From Niastella soli (lineage in GTDB: Bacteria; Bacteroidota; Bacteroidia; Chitinophagales; Chitinophagaceae), in assembly GCF_017742245.1 (NCBI RefSeq), contig NZ_JAGHKO010000011.1:62001-126000 (forward strand): a stretch of DNA of 64,000 nt. Reading direction: 5' to 3'. The notes below the pieces were generated by a model, which did no database searches, was not told the DNA's origin, and saw only the letters and a list, made by a program, of their open reading frames with translations. Positions 35,901 through 43,786 of this stretch are shown one piece after another. A program made the position numbers and the translations under genes. How positions within the stretch are numbered: the first letter of the stretch is position 1; every line of letters begins with the position of its first letter.

Positions 35901-37111
35901 GCGGCAGCATTACCATGGAATTGACCTGCAATACCGATACGGTAACCTTGTCGGTGAAAGATACAGGTTATGGCATTCCCGCCCATGTAGGCGAACAATT
36001 GTTCGAACGCTTTTACCAGGTACAGCAAAATACACCGGCTAAACCTGGTTTTGGGATTGGTTTATATCTTGTAAAGCATTTCATCAACAGCCTGAAAGGT
36101 ACCGTGTGGTATGAAAGCGGGGAGGGAACAGGAACGGTATTTTATATTCAGCTCGGGAAAGGGTGCCAGCATATTGACGAGGAACTGATAGAGTCGTCAG
36201 CAACGCCATCAACCGGTATTTTTGAGGAACTGATTGACGCAGAGTACGCACCTGAAATGCCTGCTAAGGACGCGAACAGATTAAGCGAGCTCGATGCACT
36301 GGTGAGTGAAAAAAAGTCTATCCTGCTTGTGGATGACGATAAACAAACGGTTGCTTACCTGTCTGGGCTCTTTGCAGACAATTTTATTGTCTTTACTGCT
36401 GATAATGCTACAGACGGTTTAAAGCTGGCCGGGAAACAGATCCCCGATATAATTATCAGTGATATCAATATGGAGGGCGTTAGTGGCATTGAGTTTTGTA
36501 TCAATATCAAAGAAGATCCCCATTTAAGTCACATCCCGGTCATTCTGCTCACCGGCAACAGCGCGCAGCAAACCAGGCTGGAAGGGTTGGAGGGAGGCGC
36601 AGACGATTATATCACCAAGCCGTTCGATAAAGATCTCTTGATGGCGCGGGTGCAAAATATTCTCAAAAGCCGAACCTCTCTACAAAAGTATTTCTACAAT
36701 ACGATCACCTTTGGAAAGACCGCTTATAAAGTAGCACCCGAATACCAGCAATTTCTTGATAACTGCATCCGGATCGTTGAAGTACACCTCGATAATCCGG
36801 ACTTTGGGATAAAAATGTTAGCCACTGAGCTGCACATGGGACAATCGAACCTGTACAAGAAAATCAAATCGATCTGCGGTCAGCCGCCAACAGCATTTAT
36901 CCGGTTTATCCGGCTTCGCAAGGCGGCCAAATTACTTATGGAAACCGATAATAATATTACCCAGGCCGCATTTGAATCGGGTTTCAATGATCTCAAATAT
37001 TTCCGGGAACAATTCACCAAACTATTTGGACTAAGACCCTCTGACTATGTAAAAACCTATCGCCGGGGCCGCGGTAAACATCCCGCCGCTGAGGACAACG
37101 ATGATATTTAG
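32912..37111 (+). CDS. Hybrid two-component system protein (HTCS), complete single chain
   Basis: This 1399-residue protein has a signal sequence, two-component propeller repeats (MWFGTYDGLNRYDG; NIWVGTHGGGAMIFDREG; over about 30-690), a Y_Y_Y domain (about 715-785), a membrane segment WWAYSLYVILFIWAVVFYQ (about 790-810), a coiled coil, HisKA with H872 in NITHEFRTPISLI, a HATPase with GFGIGLYLVKH, a receiver with D1184 in IIISDINMEGVSG, and an AraC-type DNA-binding domain (about 1290-1385). The start is TTG at 32912: an in-frame stop lies at 32894 and no ATG comes before the signal sequence. TATATTTG at 32850-32857 matches the Bacteroidota -7 motif. It should sense a glycan fragment and activate the downstream GH43/GH35 genes. 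Confidence 0.94.
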   Translation: MLTNYTKRLLVQLGLLLAILSSCFPAIGGDSIPIGRLNIDRGLSNNSVRCIFQDHNGFMWFGTYDGLNRYDGHDFKVFRNVLEDTNSLPHNFIYVITEDSSCNLWIGTGQGIAIYDMVTGKFHLASYQQQNNSPQYRITSHVGSMAVDKAGNVYVGTNGMGLMVATKGSRTATQVPLLEHGSWTNDYNVTSIQLDRTGKVWLFIARLGLYQYNEKTQQIVPVNTTLTDASVIQFDKKDNLWIGATADLYQYQPATRSLQLKYAGQSSNRQPNRIASLLVDKEDNIWVGTHGGGAMIFDREGLPLKQLQAGDSPYELSGEVVSAVYEDRDGRKWIGTLNGGIDIYNPEQQFFHTISHTRFGKNDLVSNFASCFLEHSDGTIWVGTDGGGLSIWDRKTGRFSNYKNNARNAGSLTNNHVSSIIQDYQGDVWIATFGGGISKWDRITKTFTPYKCRNEVAGMENDNVWIMFEDTNKVLWATTFGNGMLYYLNREKDRFEMFSQHLVDLLSIYQDKDGVLWAGTAHDLIRIDRADKKHVRYEIGKPVRAILEDRAGNMWIGAEGGGLILFDRQSGKLVKRFTVKDGLSNNGVLNILEDGNGNLWMSTFNGLSQFNPATNIFRTYYQDDGLQSNQFLYGAALKFHSGEMLFGGIRGFNIFNPAFIPVAKNNPAVLITDMQINNQPLSQAGAYIKQTWQGKITTIQMPFNDASLSVDFAALEYGKPNKISYAFFLEGWDKDWNYVGNTRQANYTKLHEGNYVLHIRATNTEGNWSSNEMTLQIKVLPPWYRSWWAYSLYVILFIWAVVFYQRYRINQAKLKYDVALAKANASKEKAEREKAEAEYKIHLAETEMEKIRVEKEQEVNDKRLSFFTNITHEFRTPISLIINPVKELLQGSDIHKKDQGALKVVYRNARRLLSLVDQLLLFRKAEAGADRLRIVKLDLPVLCKEVFLAFEHQAQTSNIQYTCKTPPGPVEIYSDREKLEIVFLNLLSNAFKYTPAGGSITMELTCNTDTVTLSVKDTGYGIPAHVGEQLFERFYQVQQNTPAKPGFGIGLYLVKHFINSLKGTVWYESGEGTGTVFYIQLGKGCQHIDEELIESSATPSTGIFEELIDAEYAPEMPAKDANRLSELDALVSEKKSILLVDDDKQTVAYLSGLFADNFIVFTADNATDGLKLAGKQIPDIIISDINMEGVSGIEFCINIKEDPHLSHIPVILLTGNSAQQTRLEGLEGGADDYITKPFDKDLLMARVQNILKSRTSLQKYFYNTITFGKTAYKVAPEYQQFLDNCIRIVEVHLDNPDFGIKMLATELHMGQSNLYKKIKSICGQPPTAFIRFIRLRKAAKLLMETDNNITQAAFESGFNDLKYFREQFTKLFGLRPSDYVKTYRRGRGKHPAAEDNDDI

Positions 37112-37140
37112 CCGCTGGACCGCTTTTTAAATATTAATTT

Positions 37141-37219
37141 CCCCCTGTTTATTCCTGATTACCCCCTGTCAACGGCAGGGGTAACCTGTATTTTGCAGCT
37201 CCCGGGAACTGGTTCCCGG
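37141..37219 (+). promoter_or_regulatory. Candidate HTCS operator and hairpin before the GH43 gene
   Basis: CCCCCTGT occurs at 37141-37148 and 37162-37169, exactly 21 bp apart. The second copy also forms an inverted pair with CAGGGG at 37176-37181. An 8-bp hairpin (CCGGGAAC, TG, GTTCCCGG; 37202-37219) follows and is trailed by CGTTTT, so it could end the HTCS transcript or act as an attenuator. All lie in the 140-bp gap between HTCS and GH43. Confidence 0.45.
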
Positions 37220-37251
37220 CGTTTTAAACTTATTAAATTGAGCTCAGGCTT

Positions 37252-38238
37252 ATGAATTACTACAAAAGATCATTTTGTATGCTGATAGTGTTCAGTATAC
37301 TGCTGACAGGCTGTTCCGGTCAGACAAAAGCACCCTACAAGCCCTCATTCACTCCAGGTGCTGTTTGGCTGGATGCAAACGGGGAAGTGATCAATGCACA
37401 TGGGGGAGGGCTCTTGTATGAGAAAGGGACCTATTACTGGTTTGGTGAGAAAAGAGGAAAACGGGCCTCTGAAGGGGTAAATGTATATTCATCAAAAGAT
37501 CTGTACCAATGGAAAATGGAAGGCCTGGCTTTGGCACAATCGCAGGATAGTGCCAGTGATATTGCAGTTGGCTGCATCATGGAAAGACCTAAAGTGATCT
37601 ACAATGCCCGGACAAAAAAATATGTAATGTGGTTTCACCTGGAGTTGAGCGGACAGGGGTACAAGGCCGCAAGGGCCGGCGTTGCGATTAGCGATAAGGT
37701 AACAGGACCTTACCGGTTTTTAAAAAGTTTCCGGCCTAATGATAACATGTCAAGGGATATGACCCTTTTTGTTGATGAGGATGGTAAAGCTTATCATATT
37801 TATTCCTCCCGGGAAAACTACGATTTGCGAATTGTACAATTGAGTGATGATTATACTGCTGCTACAACAAAAGACAAGCTCTTGTTCAGCGAACATCGGG
37901 AAGCGCCTGCTATTTTTAAATACAATAAAAAGTATTATCTCATTACCAGTGGTTGCACGGGATGGGCGCCGAATAAGGCAGGCATTCATGTGGCAGACTC
38001 TTTATTCGGAGAATGGGTGTCGGCAGGCAATCCGTTACAGGGCAATGGGGCAGATTCAACCTATGGCGGACAACCTACTTATATCCTTCCTGTAGCAGGA
38101 AAAAGGTCTTCTTTTATTTTCATCGCTGATAAATGGAACCCAAAAGATTTAAAAGATAGTCGCTATTTTTGGCTGCCAATTGAATTCAGGGACGGAATGC
38201 CATTTATTGACTGGCGAAATGAATGGACCTGGAATTAA
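37252..38238 (+). CDS. Glycoside hydrolase family 43 lipoprotein
   Basis: This 328-residue lipoprotein has lipobox LTGC (cysteine 21). The five-bladed GH43 fold is suggested by AHGGGLLYEKGTYYWFGE, MERPKVIYNARTKKYVMWFH, RDMTLFVDEDGKAYHIYSS (pKa-modulating Asp region) and REAPAIFKYNKKYYLITSG, whose glutamate is the family general acid. The HGGGLLYEKGTYYWFGE start resembles the exo-beta-1,3-galactanase-like branch (GH43_24/34 type) more than arabinofuranosidases, so a galactan side-chain or backbone role is likely. It overlaps nothing: the GH35 gene begins 16 bp later. The operator-like repeats upstream tie it to the HTCS. Confidence 0.88.
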   Translation: MNYYKRSFCMLIVFSILLTGCSGQTKAPYKPSFTPGAVWLDANGEVINAHGGGLLYEKGTYYWFGEKRGKRASEGVNVYSSKDLYQWKMEGLALAQSQDSASDIAVGCIMERPKVIYNARTKKYVMWFHLELSGQGYKAARAGVAISDKVTGPYRFLKSFRPNDNMSRDMTLFVDEDGKAYHIYSSRENYDLRIVQLSDDYTAATTKDKLLFSEHREAPAIFKYNKKYYLITSGCTGWAPNKAGIHVADSLFGEWVSAGNPLQGNGADSTYGGQPTYILPVAGKRSSFIFIADKWNPKDLKDSRYFWLPIEFRDGMPFIDWRNEWTWN

Positions 38239-38254
38239 AACGAAAGCGCTTGAT

Positions 38255-40129
38255 ATGCACAACTCAATCGAAAAAAAGTTATTCTCTGTAGTTATTGTCA
38301 TTAGTCTTTATTTTTCATCGATAGCCCAACAACCAACAATCAGCCCGGCACACAGTTTTCAGTTAGCAGATACTGCTTTTTTACTGGATGGAAAGCCTTT
38401 TCAGATCATTTCAGGTGAAATGCATTACCCACGGGTGCCGCGGGAAGCCTGGCGTGACAGGATGCGAAAAGCAAAGGCAATGGGGTTGAATACTATTGGG
38501 ACTTATGTGTTCTGGAATTTGCATGAACCACAAAAAGGAAAATATGATTTTTCCGGCAACAATGATATTGCTGCTTTTGTAAAAACAGCACAGGAGGAAG
38601 GTTTGTGGGTGGTCCTTCGCCCCAGTCCGTACGTTTGTGCTGAGTGGGAATTTGGCGGCTATCCCTACTGGCTTCAAAATATAAAAGGATTGGAAGTAAG
38701 AAGCAAGGAGCCGCAATACCTGCAGGCCTATAAAAATTACATCATGCAGGTAGGAAAACAACTGGCTTCCTTACAGATAAACCATGGTGGCAATATTTTG
38801 ATGGTTCAGGTTGAAAATGAATACGGCGCTTATGGAAGCGATAAAGCATACCTTGACATAAATCGAAAGCTGTTTATTGAAGCGGGTTTTGATGGATTGT
38901 TATATACCTGCGATCCGGAACCATTCCTGGCAAAAGGAAACTTGCCCGGTAAATTATTTACTACTGTAAATGGGTTGGATAAACCCTCAAGAATAAAACA
39001 GTTGATCAAACAAAACAATGAAGGTAAAGGACCGTTCTTTGTCGCCGAGTGGTATCCTGCCTGGTTCGACTGGTGGGGAACAAAACACCATAAAGTGCCG
39101 GCAGAAAAATATACGCCGGGACTGGATTCGGTTTTATCTGCCGGCATGTCGCTCAATATGTATATGTTTCATGGCGGTACTACCCGGGATTTTATGAATG
39201 GGGCTAATTATGACGATAAGCATTCTTATGAGCCACAGATCAGCAGTTATGATTATGATGCACCATTGGATGAAGCCGGTAACCCTACACATAAATACAT
39301 GGAGTTCCGGAAAGTGATTGAAAAAAGTTTGCCTGCTGGCCACATCTTGCCCGAGGTTCCTGTAGCAAAACCAACGATCACCATTCCGGCCATCAGTTTT
39401 GTAAGCACCACCAGTCTGTTTGATGTATTGCCTGCTGCAAAAAAGAATGCCACGCCCTTAACTTTTGAAGCGTTGAATCAGGCTTATGGATTTGTACTAT
39501 ACCGCACAACGATCAATGGCGGCAGTCAAGGCACGTTAAAAATAAAAGACCTGCGTGATTATGGAATTGTTTTCATCAATGGAAAACGGGTAGGTGTTTT
39601 AGACAGGCGATTGAATCACGATAGTCTCTTGCTCCAGCTTCCCAATGGAAAATTACAATTGGATATTTTGGTGGAAAATCTTGGCCGAATTAATTATGGG
39701 CCCTATCTCTTAAAAAATAAAAAGGGAATTACTGGGGGAGTGCACTTTAATGGAAAAGAATTGAAGGGTTGGCAAATGTTCTCTCTTCCATTTAATGATA
39801 GTAAAGTTGTTGCTCAGAAAACCAGCCAATCATCGTCTGATGCTCCTGCGTTAAAAAAAGGGACCTTCCATCTGGATGCTGTTGGTGATACTTATCTCGA
39901 CCTTAGCAGCTGGGGTAAAGGCATTGTGTGGGTGAACGGACATAACCTTGGCAGATATTGGAGCATCGGCCCGCAACAAACGCTTTACGTGCCTGTTGAG
40001 TGGCTGAAGAAAGGAACAAATGAAATGGTGGTGTTGGAATTGTTGAAACCCGGACAAACACAGCTACAGGCGGTTGATAAACCAATTCTGGAGCGACTGA
40101 ATAAAGAAGAAGAAGGTATAAAGAATTAG
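38255..40129 (+). CDS. Glycoside hydrolase family 35 beta-galactosidase, exported
   Basis: Counted from ATG 38255, which directly precedes a signal peptide (FSVVIVISLYFSSIAQQ), the protein has 624 residues. An upstream in-frame start at 38180 would overlap GH43 and spoil the signal peptide. GH35 features: ISGEMHYPRVPREAWRDR (52-69), ENEYG with the acid/base glutamate (about 187-191) and the nucleophile E265 in FFVAEWYPAWFDWWG; the C-terminal beta domains end with GKGIVWVNGHNLGRYWSIGPQ. It should release terminal galactose from beta-galactosides in the periplasm or on the surface. With GH43 it suggests a galactan or arabinogalactan substrate. Confidence 0.94.
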   Translation: MHNSIEKKLFSVVIVISLYFSSIAQQPTISPAHSFQLADTAFLLDGKPFQIISGEMHYPRVPREAWRDRMRKAKAMGLNTIGTYVFWNLHEPQKGKYDFSGNNDIAAFVKTAQEEGLWVVLRPSPYVCAEWEFGGYPYWLQNIKGLEVRSKEPQYLQAYKNYIMQVGKQLASLQINHGGNILMVQVENEYGAYGSDKAYLDINRKLFIEAGFDGLLYTCDPEPFLAKGNLPGKLFTTVNGLDKPSRIKQLIKQNNEGKGPFFVAEWYPAWFDWWGTKHHKVPAEKYTPGLDSVLSAGMSLNMYMFHGGTTRDFMNGANYDDKHSYEPQISSYDYDAPLDEAGNPTHKYMEFRKVIEKSLPAGHILPEVPVAKPTITIPAISFVSTTSLFDVLPAAKKNATPLTFEALNQAYGFVLYRTTINGGSQGTLKIKDLRDYGIVFINGKRVGVLDRRLNHDSLLLQLPNGKLQLDILVENLGRINYGPYLLKNKKGITGGVHFNGKELKGWQMFSLPFNDSKVVAQKTSQSSSDAPALKKGTFHLDAVGDTYLDLSSWGKGIVWVNGHNLGRYWSIGPQQTLYVPVEWLKKGTNEMVVLELLKPGQTQLQAVDKPILERLNKEEEGIKN

Positions 40130-40143
40130 GAGCTTTAAACTAT

Positions 40144-40186
40144 AAAAAAAGCCAGGTCCTGTACTAACAAGGAGCTGGCTTTTTTT
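40144..40186. terminator. Bidirectional terminator between GH35 and GH16
   Basis: AAAAAAAGCCAG pairs with CTGGCTTTTTTT across a 19-base centre that itself has TCCT/AGGA pairing. It lies 15 bp after the GH35 stop and 45 bp after the convergent GH16 stop. Confidence 0.88.
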
Positions 40187-40230
40187 ATTGTAAACTTTAA
40201 GACTGGGAAGCTGGTATTTGATAATGCTCT

Positions 40231-41025
40231 TTATAAGGTAGCGCTTCTTTGAATGGTTACATTTCTGGCTTTCATAACCGTGTTTCCAGTTGGGCCAGGT
40301 GTACCTGATGAACCTTCCATCTGAAGGTCAATAATTAAGTTAAGCGGTTCGTTAACGAAATTTTGACCTGTTTGTGTTGATACTTTCGTACCATCTATCC
40401 AGTATTCGATACTCACGTTACTGGTAGTGCCAATCCTTGTTAAATAAGCCGTGTAAGTATGCCAGTTGGCCGGGCCCGAGATCACAGTGCCAACACTTGA
40501 CCACTGACCGTTTTCATTTTTGTAGGTGTTTGTCCAGTTGGTGGTGCTTCCTTTAAACTCCATAATATCACTTTCCGGAGGCCATTGATTAGCACCGTTT
40601 AACCAGAATGCGGGCCAGGTACCTTTTACAGATGGGCATTGGAACTCACCAGAAACCCGCCATTTAGGCCATGACGCACTAACGGTTACCTGTTGTTTGG
40701 CATAACAAGTGCCAGAGAAATAGTGAATGGCTGGCTTATCACTAACAGTACCAGGGTAGGCGGTCATTGTCAGGACCCCGCCTGAGGTGGCAATATTTTG
40801 GGTTCTCATCCGGGCCGATCCATTATGATCTATACCCCATGGATAAAAGTTGTTCCAATAGGTACTGTAAGCGCTAAATGACGTGGTGGGAAGCATGGTT
40901 ACCCAGCTTAATTCAGTTGTTGCCGTTTGTTGCTCCGGTGCTGAGTTGTCTGCAGTTGCTTTCCTACAGGATACCCCTGTCATAACAGCAAGAAAAACAA
41001 TAACGATTAGATTTGATTTTTTCAT
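40231..41025 (-). CDS. Glycoside hydrolase family 16 lipoprotein
   Basis: This 264-residue lipoprotein has lipobox GVSC (cysteine 20). The concanavalin-like GH16 fold is shown by TWPAFWLNGANQWPPESDIMEFKG, in which E151, D153 and E156 form the catalytic ExDxxE set, and by NWHTYTAYL and SIEYWIDGTKV. Members cut internal beta-1,3 or beta-1,4 links in laminarin, lichenan, agarose, carrageenan or galactan. Serine between the first Glu and Asp (ESDIME rather than the usual EIDIME) is a mild variant. It faces the GH43/GH35 genes tail to tail and could supply oligosaccharides for them, but it has its own promoter. Confidence 0.88.
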   Translation of the reverse strand: MKKSNLIVIVFLAVMTGVSCRKATADNSAPEQQTATTELSWVTMLPTTSFSAYSTYWNNFYPWGIDHNGSARMRTQNIATSGGVLTMTAYPGTVSDKPAIHYFSGTCYAKQQVTVSASWPKWRVSGEFQCPSVKGTWPAFWLNGANQWPPESDIMEFKGSTTNWTNTYKNENGQWSSVGTVISGPANWHTYTAYLTRIGTTSNVSIEYWIDGTKVSTQTGQNFVNEPLNLIIDLQMEGSSGTPGPTGNTVMKARNVTIQRSATL

Positions 41026-41261
41026 AATGGCATTTTGACGTTAGTTAATTTGTAGCTTCCCTATAGATCTTAAAATTTAAAAGGCAAGACAAATCTCAAC
41101 TAATATCAATTGATAGAGGGGGTACATTTTCGTAAATTAAGGGGGCAAATGCTGATTCTCGCACAATGGCCGTCATCCCTTTGCAGTTCTCAATGGCTAA
41201 CAACAAGGGCTATTCTGAAATAGGTTGGGTCAACGTTTTAACACCTGCTATAAATCCCCGC

Positions 41262-42068
41262 TTAAAATCCCTCAATCGAAAATACGTCCAACTTTGACCT
41301 TAAAAAGTTGCGGGTCCTTTTAAATACACCGATCCCGTTGCTCGATCCGTCGGTATTGGTATTTCCTTCAAGGGTTTCAAAACAATCACCGCTCACGTTT
41401 ACGATAATGCCGGTGTGGATCCAATCGTTGATCGTTTTTTGCACCAGGAATATATCACCAGGTTTTACCTGCGAGGGATCATTGCGTACCTGGTTATAGG
41501 AGATCAGGTTAGCCTGTTGTTTTCCATACATCGCAACCACATCACAACTATACGTTAGGGGCATAAGGGTGGTAAAATCTTTTCCCATGCCAGACGCTGC
41601 CTGGTCAAAAATGGTTTGTACAAACCCCATGCACCACAACCAGTCATTACCTTCATTGCCCTGGCAATAACTTCTAACCCAGGGCCCAAGATTCTGGGTG
41701 CCGTTCATCTGCAATTCCATAGGTTTTCTTTCATAATGATTATTTGCTACTTTAATTACCAGGTCCCTGAAGCCTGAACCGAAGACCGTGGTTTTATAGG
41801 CGTCTATCATCGGCATGCATAACCTCCTGAATCCTTCATCGTCCACTATGCCGGTTTGATCCTGTTGGTTGGCCAGCTGAAAATTTTTTACTGCCAGCTC
41901 CGTTGCAGGGCCGAAATCACTATCAATAGAAGTAGCGCTATTCGGGCCGCCAGCCTGTATGGCATGTATGTTCAGCCATTCCTGGATCTTTTTTACATCG
42001 TTTCCCTTACTTCCTTTCTGGCACGTTTTTGAAATGATGATCTCTTTTTCGTATTGACTTTTTTTCAT
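41262..42068 (-). CDS. Peptidoglycan-binding protein with CHAP/NlpC-like amidase domain
   Basis: This 268-residue protein has a peptidoglycan-binding 1 domain (about 18-85: KGNDVKKIQEWLNI; DSDFGPATELAVKNFQL) and a cysteine-peptidase-like domain with the putative nucleophile in WLWCMGFVQTIFD (about 145), a histidine in DWIHTGIIVNV (about 217) and a polar residue in ETLEGNTNTDG. The order Cys, then GDIFLVQ, then His matches CHAP/NlpC enzymes. No signal peptide is visible, so export would need another route, such as a contractile or type VI-like system, or lysis. The small unknown gene 36 bp upstream in the same direction is a likely partner. Confidence 0.75.
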   Translation of the reverse strand: MKKSQYEKEIIISKTCQKGSKGNDVKKIQEWLNIHAIQAGGPNSATSIDSDFGPATELAVKNFQLANQQDQTGIVDDEGFRRLCMPMIDAYKTTVFGSGFRDLVIKVANNHYERKPMELQMNGTQNLGPWVRSYCQGNEGNDWLWCMGFVQTIFDQAASGMGKDFTTLMPLTYSCDVVAMYGKQQANLISYNQVRNDPSQVKPGDIFLVQKTINDWIHTGIIVNVSGDCFETLEGNTNTDGSSNGIGVFKRTRNFLRSKLDVFSIEGF

Positions 42069-42104
42069 GTAAGAAATTTTTATGAGGGGTTAAATGATCC
42101 AATG

Positions 42105-42506
42105 TTAGGGCCAGTGCAGGTCTGGAGCAGGATTAGGGGCCAGGGGAACTCTTTTGCACACATAAGCCAGTATCCACACGCCGTCCAATGCAAAAGTTTC
42201 AGTTACCAATTCCGGGTTGGCTGGTGGAGCCGGCTGTGCGGCTACTTTTCCGGGTGAAGAATTATTGGGCGTCTTAATTGCCATGCCATAATATTTTGCT
42301 TTTACATACCTTTCTGTTTTTTTAACCTGAGCGGCTTGTTTTTCTATTGGAGCACTTACCGCTGCCGATCCCATTTTTCCCATTAGCGAGTTAGCTAAAT
42401 ACGATGCCCTTGTTTGTGTTTTAGCCCCAATTACAGGCGATACCCTGGTTGTTTTTACCGTGGAGACTTCGCTGATTTTTTCTGTCTTTAAATCAGGAAA
42501 CAACAT
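42105..42506 (-). CDS. Hypothetical protein upstream of the amidase
   Basis: This 133-residue protein is not recognised. It begins MLFPDLKTEKISEVSTV, is rich in Ala, Lys, Pro and Thr up to about residue 95 (linker-like), and ends with a more hydrophobic part (TFALDGVWILAYVCKRV). There is no clear signal peptide or membrane helix. It lies 36 bp before the peptidoglycan amidase gene on the same strand, so the two probably form one transcript. It could be an adaptor or a loading tag for the amidase; that is a guess from position only. Confidence 0.55.
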   Translation of the reverse strand: MLFPDLKTEKISEVSTVKTTRVSPVIGAKTQTRASYLANSLMGKMGSAAVSAPIEKQAAQVKKTERYVKAKYYGMAIKTPNNSSPGKVAAQPAPPANPELVTETFALDGVWILAYVCKRVPLAPNPAPDLHWP

Positions 42507-42843
42507 TTCGAGTGCGGGTTTGTGTAATTCGGTTAAAACAGTTTTAAGGCCCTTTCCTGTTTTCCGGCAAATGAAAGTTGAGATCTTGTGGTCAATTAGA
42601 TTACATAGTTATTATCGGCAGGACTGTATTCGAACGCTAAAAATCATTTTAGCTATTACCTTTTTGGTATGAATGATCTGTTAGTTGTTTGTCAATGATT
42701 TTAGGCTGAAAAGTTATAACAATATGAAAGAATTAAAAAGGTGAAAAACACCCGTTTTTCTTCTTTCCACTTCCCCTATTCGCTCCATTTGCATCATTCA
42801 TTTTTTTATTGTTTCTTACACACTCAATAAGAAAACATTATCT
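42507..42843. other. Gene-free divergent promoter region
   Basis: This 337-bp stretch separates the leftward amidase pair from a rightward pair of small genes. It becomes A+T- and pyrimidine-rich after about 42660. I see no repeats, RNA genes or convincing reading frames. Confidence 0.5.
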
Positions 42844-43266
42844 GTGAAAAAATTTGAATCCATCATTGAGAAGTACCAGGAAAGGGGAGTGAGGATAGAC
42901 AATATTGAATATGCGATAGAATCAGTTAAACACGGGGCTAAAAGAGACCATATTCTGGAGAACCTGAGTGCTGATTACAGGGGCATGAATTTGACTGATG
43001 CCAACGGTTTGCTGAATGAGCTGTTTGCAGCCAATGGCGGGGAGTTTAAAAAGGAAAACCGGGGCGGTTACCTGTATGGCATTTTTTGTCTGATGCTGGG
43101 TCTTTCTTTGGGTTATTATTTTTACTATGTCTTTACTTATGGTGGTAGAATAAGACCCATAACTGTTTTGGGTGGTGCCATCGCTTTTACTTTTCTGGGC
43201 CTGGTTCTAACAACAAAAGCGCTGCTTGGAAAATACCGGGATTCTGATGAACCGTTTAAGGATTAA
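42844..43266 (+). CDS. Small membrane protein of unknown function
   Basis: This 140-residue product starts with GTG 42844. Residues 1-70 are a soluble helical region (SIIEKYQERGVRIDNIEYAI; DHILENLSADYRGM) that looks like a small DNA-binding or regulatory helix bundle, followed by two hydrophobic segments (YLYGIFCLMLGLSLGYYFYY at about 75-95 and TVLGGAIAFTFLGLVLTT at about 105-125) and a charged tail. No family is recognised. The next gene overlaps its end by 20 bases, so they are likely co-translated. Confidence 0.6.
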   Translation: MKKFESIIEKYQERGVRIDNIEYAIESVKHGAKRDHILENLSADYRGMNLTDANGLLNELFAANGGEFKKENRGGYLYGIFCLMLGLSLGYYFYYVFTYGGRIRPITVLGGAIAFTFLGLVLTTKALLGKYRDSDEPFKD

Positions 43267-43741
43267 TGATTCTCTACATAATTTAAAAAACAAGAATGGG
43301 AGTTCATATTTGTTTAGGGATAGTGGAGTTAACCAGGATAATGACATTAAATTGGTTTATTCCTCCTCTGACCCTTGTGATGGATTGGCTTTAATGCTCT
43401 TTAATAAAACAGAGAACTATAGAACATTACAAAAGTTAAGCGAGATCCTTACGGCGGATGAAATGCAAGCCATTAAATGTACTTATGGTGAAAAAAGTAT
43501 GAGTGTTTCTGAAGGGTATGAGAATTTTGAACCTGAATATGACTCACCTGCGAAACTTCAAACCATAGTGGACAAGATAAAGCGTTTTTACATTAAGAAG
43601 ATCCGTCTTGACAAAACATTGGATGACGATACTTTTACCGAAGTGCTATTTGATATTTCCACATTAAGTGAGCTTTTTTCAGCGCTTGATATTGCCAAAG
43701 AACAAGGGTTACAAGTCGCATTGACGCTAGACGACTTTTAA
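43247..43741 (+). CDS. Hypothetical protein overlapping the small membrane protein gene
   Basis: This 164-residue soluble protein counts from ATG 43247 (a TTG at 43226 is in frame but less likely). It is acidic, with DIKLVYSSSDPCDGLALMLF, a central LSEILTADEMQAIKCTYGEK and a C-terminal helical region ending LQVALTLDDF. No family is recognised. The 20-base overlap with the preceding gene suggests a functional pair with the membrane protein. Confidence 0.55.
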   Translation: MNRLRINDSLHNLKNKNGSSYLFRDSGVNQDNDIKLVYSSSDPCDGLALMLFNKTENYRTLQKLSEILTADEMQAIKCTYGEKSMSVSEGYENFEPEYDSPAKLQTIVDKIKRFYIKKIRLDKTLDDDTFTEVLFDISTLSELFSALDIAKEQGLQVALTLDDF

Positions 43742-43786
43742 ATAGGGAACTCCTGGCGTGTAGTCAGGCTAATAGTAAATAACCTA

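Noticed and set aside
38180..38254. Upstream start for the GH35 gene
   Set aside because: It would overlap GH43 and place 25 extra residues before a clear signal peptide.
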